Under the pieces are notes generated by a model. The model did no database searches, was not told the origin of the DNA, and saw nothing but the letters and a program-made list of their open reading frames with translations. From Bacillota bacterium (GTDB taxonomy: Bacteria; Bacillota; Clostridia; Acetivibrionales; DSM-2933), in contig JAEYYB010000129.1 of NCBI GenBank assembly GCA_023430975.1, positions 85,958 through 149,957 on the forward strand: a stretch of 64,000 nt of DNA, given 5' to 3'. Of the stretch, positions 53,949-62,372 are shown piece after piece. Both the position numbers and the translations under genes were made by a program. How positions within the stretch are numbered: position 1 is the first letter of the stretch; every line of letters starts with the position of its first letter.

Positions 53949-55112
53949 ATGGCTAGGTTTGATGATCTATCTGCGTTATTGAAACAATTTGTGGAAAACG
54001 GTCCGACAGGATGTGGTTGTGCTGTAGCAAAAGACGGGAAGACCTTATATCAAGGTTATTTCGGTTATGCTGATCTGGAGGAGAAAAGGCCCGTTACCGA
54101 AGATACAGTATATCGTCTCTTTTCCTTGACAAAGGTGGTTATCTGTACAGCAGCCCTTATGTTGTTTGAAAGAGGGAAATTCCTTTTAAACGAACCGATT
54201 TATGAGTATTTTCCCCAATACAGAAATACGCAAGTTTTTGTTAAGGAAGCTAATGGAAAGTTCCATACTATAAAATCCAAGAGTCCAATGCTTATTAAGC
54301 ATGCATTCACTATGTCGGTTGGTCTGGGGTTTCCCTATGGAGATTCACCTACAGCGAAAGGAATGGCAGAAGTAAAAGATGAATTACATAAAAAGTATGG
54401 GAAATATGATATTGTGTCTGAGGTAAAGGCTATGGGCAATGTTCCTGTTGAATTCCATCCCGGTACCCATTGGCAGTATGGTTATGGACATGATATTATA
54501 GCTGGCTTGATACAGGTGATTTCGGGGAAGACCGTAGGAGAATTTCTGCAGGACGAAATATTTGGTCCTCTGGGCATGGAGAATACAGGTTATCGTTACC
54601 GTGAAGGAATGGAATCGAAGATGGCCTCCAATTACAGGAGGGATAAAAACGCAAGGATGATAAAGGTTCCCGGTTTTCTGGATGAATTTCATCAGCATGA
54701 TGAAGTGTACGAATCTGGAGGTGCAGGCCTTTATTCCACTGTCAACGATTATCTAAAATTTTCACAGATGCTTGCTAATGGCGGAAGCTATAACGGAAAA
54801 AGAATAATAGGCAGAAAGACTATAGATTTGATGCGGACGAATCATTTAAATGAGGAGCAGTTAAAGGATTTTGCCTATCCATATCTGGCTGGGTACGGAT
54901 ACGGTTTGGGAGTGAGGACCTTGATGAGTACGGTACAAGGGCATTCTAACGGTTCTATTGGAGAGTTTGGATGGACCGGAATGCTTGGCACATATGTATC
55001 CATTGACCCGCAGGAAGGGTTTTCGGTAGTTTATATGCATCAGATGGAGCCGAATATGGAAGAGTATCATCACCTTCGCGTAAGAGCTGTCGCTAACGGC
55101 TGCCTGGAGTAA
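53949..55112 (+). CDS. beta-lactamase-fold serine hydrolase (class C / EstB-like)
   Basis: 387 aa, no signal peptide. The serine beta-lactamase/penicillin-binding fold is shown by SxxK (S59-L-T-K62 in FSLTKV), a Tyr motif near 177 (WQYGYGHDI) and a late HSNGSIGEFGW region in place of KTG. Cytoplasmic members of this group include esterases. Here it sits between intracellular GH43 and GH51 genes, so removing acyl groups from imported xylo-oligosaccharides is a reasonable inference. A role in antibiotic resistance or wall metabolism is unlikely given the missing export signal. Confidence 0.75.
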   Translation: MARFDDLSALLKQFVENGPTGCGCAVAKDGKTLYQGYFGYADLEEKRPVTEDTVYRLFSLTKVVICTAALMLFERGKFLLNEPIYEYFPQYRNTQVFVKEANGKFHTIKSKSPMLIKHAFTMSVGLGFPYGDSPTAKGMAEVKDELHKKYGKYDIVSEVKAMGNVPVEFHPGTHWQYGYGHDIIAGLIQVISGKTVGEFLQDEIFGPLGMENTGYRYREGMESKMASNYRRDKNARMIKVPGFLDEFHQHDEVYESGGAGLYSTVNDYLKFSQMLANGGSYNGKRIIGRKTIDLMRTNHLNEEQLKDFAYPYLAGYGYGLGVRTLMSTVQGHSNGSIGEFGWTGMLGTYVSIDPQEGFSVVYMHQMEPNMEEYHHLRVRAVANGCLE

Positions 55113-55142
55113 TAGATAACAATAAGTTAAGAGGGGATTGGT

Positions 55143-55214
55143 TTGAAATTTGAAGAACTATTCACTGTGCATGTAAAACCGGAGAATGGAATTGAATTAA
55201 ATAACAATTATTAG
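55143..55214 (+). other. short open frame or gene fossil before GH51
   Basis: A TTG start with GAGGGG upstream gives 23 codons (LKFEELFTVHVKPENGIELN, then NNY). It could be a leader peptide or the remnant start of a lost gene; no family was recognised. Confidence 0.2.
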
Positions 55215-55226
55215 GGGGCCAAGTAA

Positions 55227-56708
55227 ATGTTAAGAATGGTAATAAATGGGGATACTAAAAAGGGAAAAATAAACAAAAATATTTATGGTCACTTCTCAGA
55301 GCATCTTGGAAGATGCATATACGAGGGAATATGGGTTGGAGAAGATTCTGAGATTCCAAACATAAAAGGGTATCGTACCGATGTTGTTGAAGCGTTAAAA
55401 AAGCTGAAAGTGCCTGTTTTAAGATGGCCGGGAGGTTGTTTTGCCGACGAATACCATTGGATGGACGGAATTGGTCCAAAAGAGAAGCGGCCCTGTATGA
55501 TTAACACTCACTGGGGTGGTGTGGTTGAAAATAATCATTTTGGCACAGATGAATTTTTGGAGTTTTGTGAAATGATCGGTACCGAGCCGTACATATGCGG
55601 TAATTTAGGAAGCGGTACGGTTCAGGAAATGCAGCAGTGGGTGGAATATATCACTTTTGACGGCAAATCGCCAATGGCTGACTTAAGACGGGCAAATGGT
55701 AAGGAGGAACCCTGGAAGCTGAAATATTTCGGTATTGGAAATGAAAACTGGGGCTGTGGCGGGAATATGCGACCGGAATATTATGCAGACCTTTACAAGA
55801 GATTCTCAACCTACGTGAGGAACTTTGGTGATAACACTATCTATAAGATTGCATGTGGTCCAAATGGTGATAACTATAGATGGACGGAAGTTCTGATGAG
55901 GGAAGCAGGACATTTATTGCATGGGATAAGCTTACATTACTATACTTTACCAAGTGGTTCATGGACAGGTCTGAAGGGTTCGGCTACGGAATTTGATGAA
56001 GGGGAATGGTTCGAAACACTCAAACAAACGCTGTTTATGGAAGAACTGGTCAAAAGGCACAGCACTATCATGGATAAATATGACCCTGAAAAGAAAGTCG
56101 GCTTGATTGTGGATGAATGGGGGGCTTGGTATGATGTGGAACCTGGCACAAACCCAGGTTTTCTTTATCAGCAAAATACATTGAGGGATGCTTTGATAGC
56201 AGGTATCAACCTGAATATTTTCAATAACCACTGCGACAGAGTTCAAATGTCAAACATAGCCCAGATAGTCAATGTTCTTCAGGCAATGATTCTTACTGAA
56301 GGTGATAGAATGCTTCTAACACCTACATATCATATCTATGACATGTTTAAGGTGCACCAGGATGCACAGCTTTTGTCCGTTGACTTTGAAAGTATAGAAT
56401 ATCTTTATAATGGGGAAAAAATCCCTGGGATCAGCGTATCATCATCAATGGACAAGGAAGGGAAAATTCATGTTTCAATTTGTAATCTCAACCCTATGGA
56501 GGATACAGAAATCGACATTGATATAAGAGGAAAAACGGTAAATAATATCTGTGGAAATGTTCTGACAGCAGGGGCAATGAACGATATGAATACCTTCGAT
56601 GACAGCAATAAGGTGAAAATTGATATGCTTTATAATGTGCAATTGAAAAATAACCATGCCGTATGTAAAATACCATCAAAGTCTGTAGTTGTATTAGAAA
56701 TTGAATAA
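55227..56708 (+). CDS. abfA: GH51 alpha-L-arabinofuranosidase
   Basis: 493 aa, no signal peptide, the usual length for intracellular GH51 enzymes. Acid/base E173 (GIGNENWGCGG), nucleophile E297 (IVDEWGAWY), LRWPGGCFADEYHW and YIHDM-like TYHIYDMFKVHQ motifs are all present, with a C-terminal beta domain (about 380-493). It releases L-arabinose from imported arabino-xylo-oligosaccharides, feeding the isomerase-AraB-AraD route encoded at 30149-34073. It lies in the same direction as GH43 and the serine hydrolase, with a GGGGG site upstream. Confidence 0.94.
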   Translation: MLRMVINGDTKKGKINKNIYGHFSEHLGRCIYEGIWVGEDSEIPNIKGYRTDVVEALKKLKVPVLRWPGGCFADEYHWMDGIGPKEKRPCMINTHWGGVVENNHFGTDEFLEFCEMIGTEPYICGNLGSGTVQEMQQWVEYITFDGKSPMADLRRANGKEEPWKLKYFGIGNENWGCGGNMRPEYYADLYKRFSTYVRNFGDNTIYKIACGPNGDNYRWTEVLMREAGHLLHGISLHYYTLPSGSWTGLKGSATEFDEGEWFETLKQTLFMEELVKRHSTIMDKYDPEKKVGLIVDEWGAWYDVEPGTNPGFLYQQNTLRDALIAGINLNIFNNHCDRVQMSNIAQIVNVLQAMILTEGDRMLLTPTYHIYDMFKVHQDAQLLSVDFESIEYLYNGEKIPGISVSSSMDKEGKIHVSICNLNPMEDTEIDIDIRGKTVNNICGNVLTAGAMNDMNTFDDSNKVKIDMLYNVQLKNNHAVCKIPSKSVVVLEIE

Positions 56709-56732
56709 CTTAGGGGCATGCGGGGAGGAACT

Positions 56733-57017
56733 ATGTTTGAATCAAAATGTAAAAGTTGTATGGAAAGCATGGAGATGAAAAGGCATATTCTTAAAGATCA
56801 GATTAATGATGCAATTGACAAGATGTCTAAGAATAAAAAAATTAAATTTGTCAGTGATGATGTCTATAAGGACAGATTATTGCAATGCAGTGAATGTAAA
56901 TATTTAGAGCTTGGTACTACCTGCATGCAATGCGGATGCTATGTAGAAATCAGGGCAAAGTTAAGAGATGCGAGTTGTCCGCTTCCCAAAAATAAGAGAT
57001 GGAAATCTGTGAAGTAA
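56733..57017 (+). CDS. small zinc-ribbon-like protein (DUF6171-like)
   Basis: 94 aa from the ATG at 56733, which has GGGGAGG 4 nt upstream; an ATG at 56718 precedes that site. Four Cys pairs (CKSC, CSECKY, CMQCGC, and a late C) suggest zinc binding. DDVYKDRLLQCSECKYLELG and CYVEIRAKLRDASCPL resemble small conserved Firmicutes proteins of unknown function. It is probably cotranscribed with GH51. No function is assigned. Confidence 0.65.
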   Translation: MFESKCKSCMESMEMKRHILKDQINDAIDKMSKNKKIKFVSDDVYKDRLLQCSECKYLELGTTCMQCGCYVEIRAKLRDASCPLPKNKRWKSVK

Positions 57018-57223
57018 TTTTATATGACTATATGCGTTTCCATTTCTTACTTTTACATGGTATAATTAAAGAATATAATATTATATTCTTTGCAATAATC
57101 ATTTTATATTTTTAATTATTGCAAAACATTTTACTTGATTCATATGTTACGAAAAATTCATTTTCATAATGCAAATGTTAGGTTGGGTGAATAATTATTT
57201 ACTTGTAAATTCATGGGGTGATT

Positions 57224-59047
57224 ATGCATATAGGAGGAAGATTATTTAAAAGAATTTGCGATTTGAAAAGCACGATTTACGGCAAACTTTCCGACATGAG
57301 GATCGGTGTACGTTTTACATTATTTTATTGTATTATATTAATTTTCTCAATTTTACTTAGCAATGCTCTATATCAAAAGATATACTCAAACACTGCATTA
57401 AAAAAGGTCAGTGACTTGTCTGTCCAGACCCTGTATTCCGTCAAGACCAGCTTGGACCTTATGATTAGCAATGTAGATAATTATTCCAAAATCATCCTGT
57501 CTAATGATGATCTACAATTGCTACTAAGGAATGGAAATATATACTCTGATTTGCGTGTACAGGGAAGATTGGGTACATACCTCAACAAACTGACTCAGGA
57601 AACATCTTTTATCTCTTCGGTTTACATTTTTGATAATAGCGGAAATGAATATTCTATAAATAACCAGGATGATCTTCAGTTTATGCCGACTAATATTACA
57701 AATGCAGAGTGGTATGATCTGGTTGTACGTAAGAAAGGTGCTTACGTTTTAAAGCTAAATGGAGGAAATACTTTTGGAAATACTCCGAAAGATAATTTTG
57801 TTTCCATAATACGTTTAATTCGTGACATTAATTCCACCAGTACACTTGGAGTTTTGGTTATCAATATATCGGAGAATGCATTTAAGGATTCTTATGCAAG
57901 TATTATCAATAACTATACTACAGGAGTTACAATCCTGGATGAAAATAATGAAAGCATTGTGAAATTAAATGTGTTAGATAATAGCGAAATTAAAAATTTG
58001 ATGGTATCATTTAAGTATAGTGACCATGGCTATATGATGAAGCGGATTAAGGATATGGAATATCTGGTTTCGTATCTGGTTGATAAAAGGTCTAATTGGA
58101 AGATTGTAAGTTTGATGCCGGCTAAGGAATTGTCCAATGAAACAGCTGTACCTGGTTTGATAGGTTTGGCTATCATAATCATCAACAGTCTTCTTATGTT
58201 TATCGGAACGATTCTTACATCAAGAATAATTACCATTCCGATAAATAAACTTTTAAAATCCATGAAAGGTATACAGAAAGGAGAATTTAAGAAAGTGGAT
58301 ATCAGTGCAGGAAGCAATGAGATCGGTCAGCTAAGGGATGGATACAACATGATGATTTATGAAATACAGCAGCTGATTGACCGTGTAATAACCGAGCAAA
58401 GGATTAAAAGAAAGGCAGAATTAAACGTACTTCAAGCTCAGATAAAGCCCCACTTTCTTTATAATACATTAGAATCAATCAATTCCTTGATATTAATGGA
58501 AGAAACAGAAGCAGCATGTGATATTGTTGATGCTTTAGGGAGTTACTACAGGCTGAGCCTTAGTAAGGGTAAAGAGGTAATCACAATTAGTGAAGAAATC
58601 GATATCGTAAGAAACTATTTGAATATTCAACAAATACGGTATGCAAATTTGTTTTCGGTACAATATAAATTGGATGAACGGGCCGGCAGTTTTAAGATTC
58701 TTAAGCTTATATTGCAGCCTTTGGTGGAGAATGCTCTTTACCACGGTATCAGGGTTAAGGGAGAACGTGGGACTATCTCTATTGAGACCGAGTATTTGCA
58801 GGACTTTATTCGAATTAAAGTGGAAGATGATGGTGTGGGTATGTCCAAAGAATGTATTCGTCGGATTCTGGATGATAGTACTGATACAGGGGTTTTAAGT
58901 TTCGGTCTAAGGGGAACCATAGAACGCTTGAGAATATTTTATTCATCGGATGATTGCTTCAGTATAGAAAGTGTTATTGGCTCCGGAACGAAGATTACGA
59001 TTTTAATACCGGTCAATGGTGAAAATGGAGAGGGGAAATATGTCTAG
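57224..59047 (+). CDS. YesM-type sensor histidine kinase
   Basis: 607 aa from the ATG at 57224 (GTG at 57218 is the alternative; neither has a strong ribosome site). TM1 about 25-48. An outer domain of about 250 residues resembles Cache-type sensors (SVKTSLDLMISNVDNYSKI, NAEWYDLVVRKKGAYV). TM2 about 300-325, HAMP, then LQAQIKPHFLYNTLES with H410 and the ATPase boxes DDGVGMS and LSFGLRG. Unlike the kinase at 25566 it has its own large ligand-binding domain. Its end overlaps the response regulator start by 8 bp. Confidence 0.9.
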   Translation: MHIGGRLFKRICDLKSTIYGKLSDMRIGVRFTLFYCIILIFSILLSNALYQKIYSNTALKKVSDLSVQTLYSVKTSLDLMISNVDNYSKIILSNDDLQLLLRNGNIYSDLRVQGRLGTYLNKLTQETSFISSVYIFDNSGNEYSINNQDDLQFMPTNITNAEWYDLVVRKKGAYVLKLNGGNTFGNTPKDNFVSIIRLIRDINSTSTLGVLVINISENAFKDSYASIINNYTTGVTILDENNESIVKLNVLDNSEIKNLMVSFKYSDHGYMMKRIKDMEYLVSYLVDKRSNWKIVSLMPAKELSNETAVPGLIGLAIIIINSLLMFIGTILTSRIITIPINKLLKSMKGIQKGEFKKVDISAGSNEIGQLRDGYNMMIYEIQQLIDRVITEQRIKRKAELNVLQAQIKPHFLYNTLESINSLILMEETEAACDIVDALGSYYRLSLSKGKEVITISEEIDIVRNYLNIQQIRYANLFSVQYKLDERAGSFKILKLILQPLVENALYHGIRVKGERGTISIETEYLQDFIRIKVEDDGVGMSKECIRRILDDSTDTGVLSFGLRGTIERLRIFYSSDDCFSIESVIGSGTKITILIPVNGENGEGKYV

Positions 59048-60650
59048 TCTTAAAGTTGTTATTGTGGATGATGAGTTTCTGATAAGGAACTACTTGAAAA
59101 TGCGTGTATGTTGGGAAGAACTTGGTATGGAAATTGCGGGAGAAGCATCTAGTGCCAGGGAAGCTTTGGATTTAATAGATCAAATTGTTCCGGACATCAT
59201 TTTTACGGATATTTGTATGCCGTTTATGGATGGTATTGAATTCAGCAAAGCAGTTGTTGAAAAATTTCCACATATAAAGATTGTAATCATTACAGGACAT
59301 GATGAGTTTGACTATGTAAAGAGAAGCATAAAGGTTGGAATCTCTGATTTTCTACTTAAGCCGGTTAACCCTGAAGAGATCAGGAAAGTTGCATTGGAAT
59401 TAAAAAGTAAAATTGAGATGGAGAGAACCCATATCAAGGAATATGAGAAATTAAAACAGAGATTGGATGAGAGCCTTCCTTATATGCAGGAGAAATTCCT
59501 GAATGAAATTCTGCTTGGTGAATTTGATCAGAATGAGATTGTGGATAAGATGGCGTACTTTAAAATAATTATGAACGAGCAATCTGATGTTTTTCAGACT
59601 GCTGTGGTAGAGGTGAGCGATTCTGTCGGAGGACCGCATGATAGAGAAGAAGAACTTATACTCCTTGCCATGAAATGTTCCGATTTAATTAGGCAAGTAT
59701 TGAGGGAAGACCGATATGTCCATGTGTTTTTTGATAACAGCAGAAAAATAGTGGTATTAAGCAATGATGAGTCATTGGACCTTACAGACTGTTGTGAAAC
59801 TATCAAAGCATTGCTTATTAACAGATGTAAGTGCTTTGTTTCCATAGGCATAGGGAACAAGATTCATGGCCTAAAGAATATAAAAGTTACTTATCGAGAA
59901 GCTTGTGATGCATTAAATTATAAAGTTATCATTGGAAAAAATCAGGTTGTTAATTACAATGATATAACGTACAGTAGTGATCAAACATGGAGAGGCATTC
60001 CAAACAAAGGGGAAAAGCTGGATTTTTACATTAAAACCGGGATGAAGTATAAGGCAGTAGAGCTCATAGACGAACTGTTTTCTGAAAACGGTTTTAATTT
60101 CTCCATTACCATTGAAAATTTAAGGCTTGAGGCCTTCGACATAATATCAACATGCATGCGTGTTCTACTTGAACTTAAGATTGACACATCAAGTTTGTGG
60201 GGAAAAAATACTAAGCCATATGAGGATGTGTTCAGAATGGACAATTTGCTTGAAATGAAAGACTACTTAAAAATTCTTATAGAGAAGGTTATCAATAAAA
60301 TACATTCCTTTAATGAAAGGAAGGCAAACATATTAATTGTGCAGATTCAAGAATATATAGAGCAGAATATGCACGATGCGGATCTTTCACTTTCCACCAT
60401 ATCCAAGGAATTTTATGTGAGTTCCAGCCATCTTTGCCGCATATTCAAGCAGGAAACAAAACAGACTGTTGTTGAATATATAACGAGACAAAGAATGGAA
60501 TATGCCAAGAGGATATTAAAGGAAACAAATTTGAAAGTGTATCAGATTGGTGAAATGGTAGGCATCAATGATCCTAATTATTTCAGCACTATCTTTAAAA
60601 AGTTCACCGGACTTTCAGTTAATGAGTTCCGTAAAAAAGTAGAAGAATAA
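59040..60650 (+). CDS. YesN-type response regulator with AraC DNA-binding domain
   Basis: 536 aa from the ATG at 59040 with GGAGAGGGG upstream. The receiver has DDE, D57 (FTDICMPFMDG) and Lys in LLKP. A long middle region precedes two AraC helix-turn-helix motifs at about 440-536 (DADLSLSTISKEFYVSSSHL, then YQIGEMVGINDPNYFSTIF). It pairs with the kinase at 57224. The nearest copy of the four-copy activator box, with two half-sites 21 bp apart, lies just downstream before the binding-protein gene; this regulator is therefore the best candidate to bind the box (inference). Confidence 0.9.
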   Translation: MSSLKVVIVDDEFLIRNYLKMRVCWEELGMEIAGEASSAREALDLIDQIVPDIIFTDICMPFMDGIEFSKAVVEKFPHIKIVIITGHDEFDYVKRSIKVGISDFLLKPVNPEEIRKVALELKSKIEMERTHIKEYEKLKQRLDESLPYMQEKFLNEILLGEFDQNEIVDKMAYFKIIMNEQSDVFQTAVVEVSDSVGGPHDREEELILLAMKCSDLIRQVLREDRYVHVFFDNSRKIVVLSNDESLDLTDCCETIKALLINRCKCFVSIGIGNKIHGLKNIKVTYREACDALNYKVIIGKNQVVNYNDITYSSDQTWRGIPNKGEKLDFYIKTGMKYKAVELIDELFSENGFNFSITIENLRLEAFDIISTCMRVLLELKIDTSSLWGKNTKPYEDVFRMDNLLEMKDYLKILIEKVINKIHSFNERKANILIVQIQEYIEQNMHDADLSLSTISKEFYVSSSHLCRIFKQETKQTVVEYITRQRMEYAKRILKETNLKVYQIGEMVGINDPNYFSTIFKKFTGLSVNEFRKKVEE

Positions 60651-60757
60651 ACTGTTCCTTATTCTACCAAATTTCTAATGCTACATATTCTTTTCTACGT
60701 TTAAACTAAAGGTGATGAATCTATTACAACTGTCTGTCGTAAATTTACTTAATATAT

Positions 60758-60854
60758 ATGAAAAGTGCTAATAATCTAACATTTGTCAGAGCAAATAACG
60801 AACGCTTTTACGGGATTTGCGATAGACAAATGTAAAAGATTATTCACTTTTCAA
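60758..60854. repeat. palindromic repeat R1 copy K
   Basis: Nearly identical to copy I through arms and loop (GCAAATAACGAACGCTTTTA, then CGGGATTTGC). Confidence 0.85.
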
Positions 60855-60860
60855 ATAGAT

Positions 60861-60921
60861 AATATTTTAAATGTTTTTAAGCAAAATATTTAATAAGTTT
60901 AATATTTATTACTAATATAAT
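60861..60921 (+). promoter_or_regulatory. activator-box promoter, copy 4 (binding-protein gene)
   Basis: AATAT (60861) and AAAAT (60883) half-sites are 22 bp apart through one extra T. AAGCAAAATATTTAATAAG is followed by exactly 18 nt and TATAAT (60916-60921), 41 bp before the start codon. Confidence 0.65.
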
Positions 60922-60962
60922 TAAGGTGTGGCCTATTAAACCACACAGAAGTAGGGGTAAGT

Positions 60963-62282
60963 ATGTCCAAGATAAGAATATCCAAGATAAGAATATTGTT
61001 AACGGTTAATTTAATAATTTTGGTGCTCAGTTTAACCTCATGCAATATAAGTATATCAAAAGACACAATGCAAGAGAAGAATGAGAAACCTGAGACTTGT
61101 ACGTTGACGATATGGAACCAGTGGGTAGACAGAAGTGACTTGGTTTCTAATCCCCTGAAAAATGCAATTCGGGAGTGGAATGAGAAAAATCCGAAAGTTC
61201 AAGTAAAAGAGTTCAGTTGGAATGGAGAGCAATATAAGTCAAAAATAAAGACAGCATTAGCTGCTGGTGATGCTCCTGATTTATTCTACATGTGGAGCGG
61301 AAGTTTTGTGGGACCTTTTATAGACGAAGGAAACATTCTTCCTCTTGATTCTTATCTTGACAATGAAACCTTGGATAAATTATTTCCAGGGGTAATAGAT
61401 TCCTGCAAGTATAACGGAAGGATATACAGTTTGCCGGCATATAGATTTATTGCCAGTTTATATTGTAATACAGAATTATTTGAAAAAGCCAGAGCCAAAA
61501 TTCCTAAAACATATGACGAATTGCTGGAATCGGTGAAAATACTGCGGTCTAAAGGGATTGTTCCAATTGTTGTGGGTGAGAAAGATCGGTGGCCGGGTAT
61601 GTATTGGTACGATATTCTGGCTATGCGTCAGGCTGGAAGTACGGCATGCAGGAATGCACTGGCTGTTCCCTCATTGTTTAACGAACACGATTACAAGGAA
61701 GCTGCAGATAAATTGTTACAACTAGTAGAAAATAAAGCATTTAATGATGATGCACTTAATACCAGTTTTAATGATATGGTAATCGGATTTACACAAGGAA
61801 ATGCTGCTATGATGTATCAGGGAAACTGGGTTGGAGCTATTATTGAGGATGCTGATTCAAAGGTAAAGGGTGAGGTAATTGCGATTCCTTTTCCAACAAT
61901 AAAGAATGGTAAAGGGACTTCCGCAGAAGTTTATGGCGGTATTACAGATGGCTATTTTATTAACGTTAACACTCAATACAAGAAGGAGGCAGTTGATGTT
62001 CTTAAATATATCTGTGAGAAATCCGGGAAGAAAGGCCACTTGAGCGGAGCGGGATTGTCCTGCTGGAAAATGGATGACTTCGACAAATCTCAGCTATCTC
62101 CACTTGTAAGGCAAACAACTGATATCATGGAAAGCGGGACAAGCTTTATCAGTTGGTGGGATACTATATTGCCGGCTGCGGATGCGGAAACACACAAAGA
62201 TCTTGTGGCGGAATTGTTTGACAGGAGGCTAAGTCCTGAAGAGTTTGTTAAAAGAATGGCAAAACTCAAGGGCATATATTAA
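60963..62282 (+). CDS. sugar-binding lipoprotein, ABC family 1
   Basis: 439 aa lipoprotein (lipobox SLTSC). Family-1 extracellular solute-binding fold (LTIWNQWVDRSD, ALAAGDAPDLFYMWSG, FTQGNAAMMYQGNW, GGITDGYFINVN). Many Trp/Tyr residues suit a xylo-oligosaccharide ligand. It directly follows a kinase/regulator pair, and the activator-box promoter lies just upstream. No permease genes follow, so it may share a channel encoded elsewhere or act as a sensor subunit. Confidence 0.85.
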   Translation: MSKIRISKIRILLTVNLIILVLSLTSCNISISKDTMQEKNEKPETCTLTIWNQWVDRSDLVSNPLKNAIREWNEKNPKVQVKEFSWNGEQYKSKIKTALAAGDAPDLFYMWSGSFVGPFIDEGNILPLDSYLDNETLDKLFPGVIDSCKYNGRIYSLPAYRFIASLYCNTELFEKARAKIPKTYDELLESVKILRSKGIVPIVVGEKDRWPGMYWYDILAMRQAGSTACRNALAVPSLFNEHDYKEAADKLLQLVENKAFNDDALNTSFNDMVIGFTQGNAAMMYQGNWVGAIIEDADSKVKGEVIAIPFPTIKNGKGTSAEVYGGITDGYFINVNTQYKKEAVDVLKYICEKSGKKGHLSGAGLSCWKMDDFDKSQLSPLVRQTTDIMESGTSFISWWDTILPAADAETHKDLVAELFDRRLSPEEFVKRMAKLKGIY

Positions 62283-62372
62283 TACAGACATTACAAAAAA
62301 TTCAAGGAAATATAATTTTAATTTATATTAAGCTTATTTAACTTATTTAATTTTTATTCTAGGAGGGTTATT

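Larger units (their letters stand above)
60651..60962. other. 312-bp regulatory intergenic region
   Basis: Contains R1 copy K (60758-60854) followed immediately by the fourth activator-box promoter (60861-60921). No terminator after the response regulator was recognised apart from the R1 hairpin. Confidence 0.6.

Noticed and set aside
3862..60854. R1 repeats considered as a CRISPR array
   Set aside because: Copies are thousands of bases apart, in both orientations and with no regular spacers.
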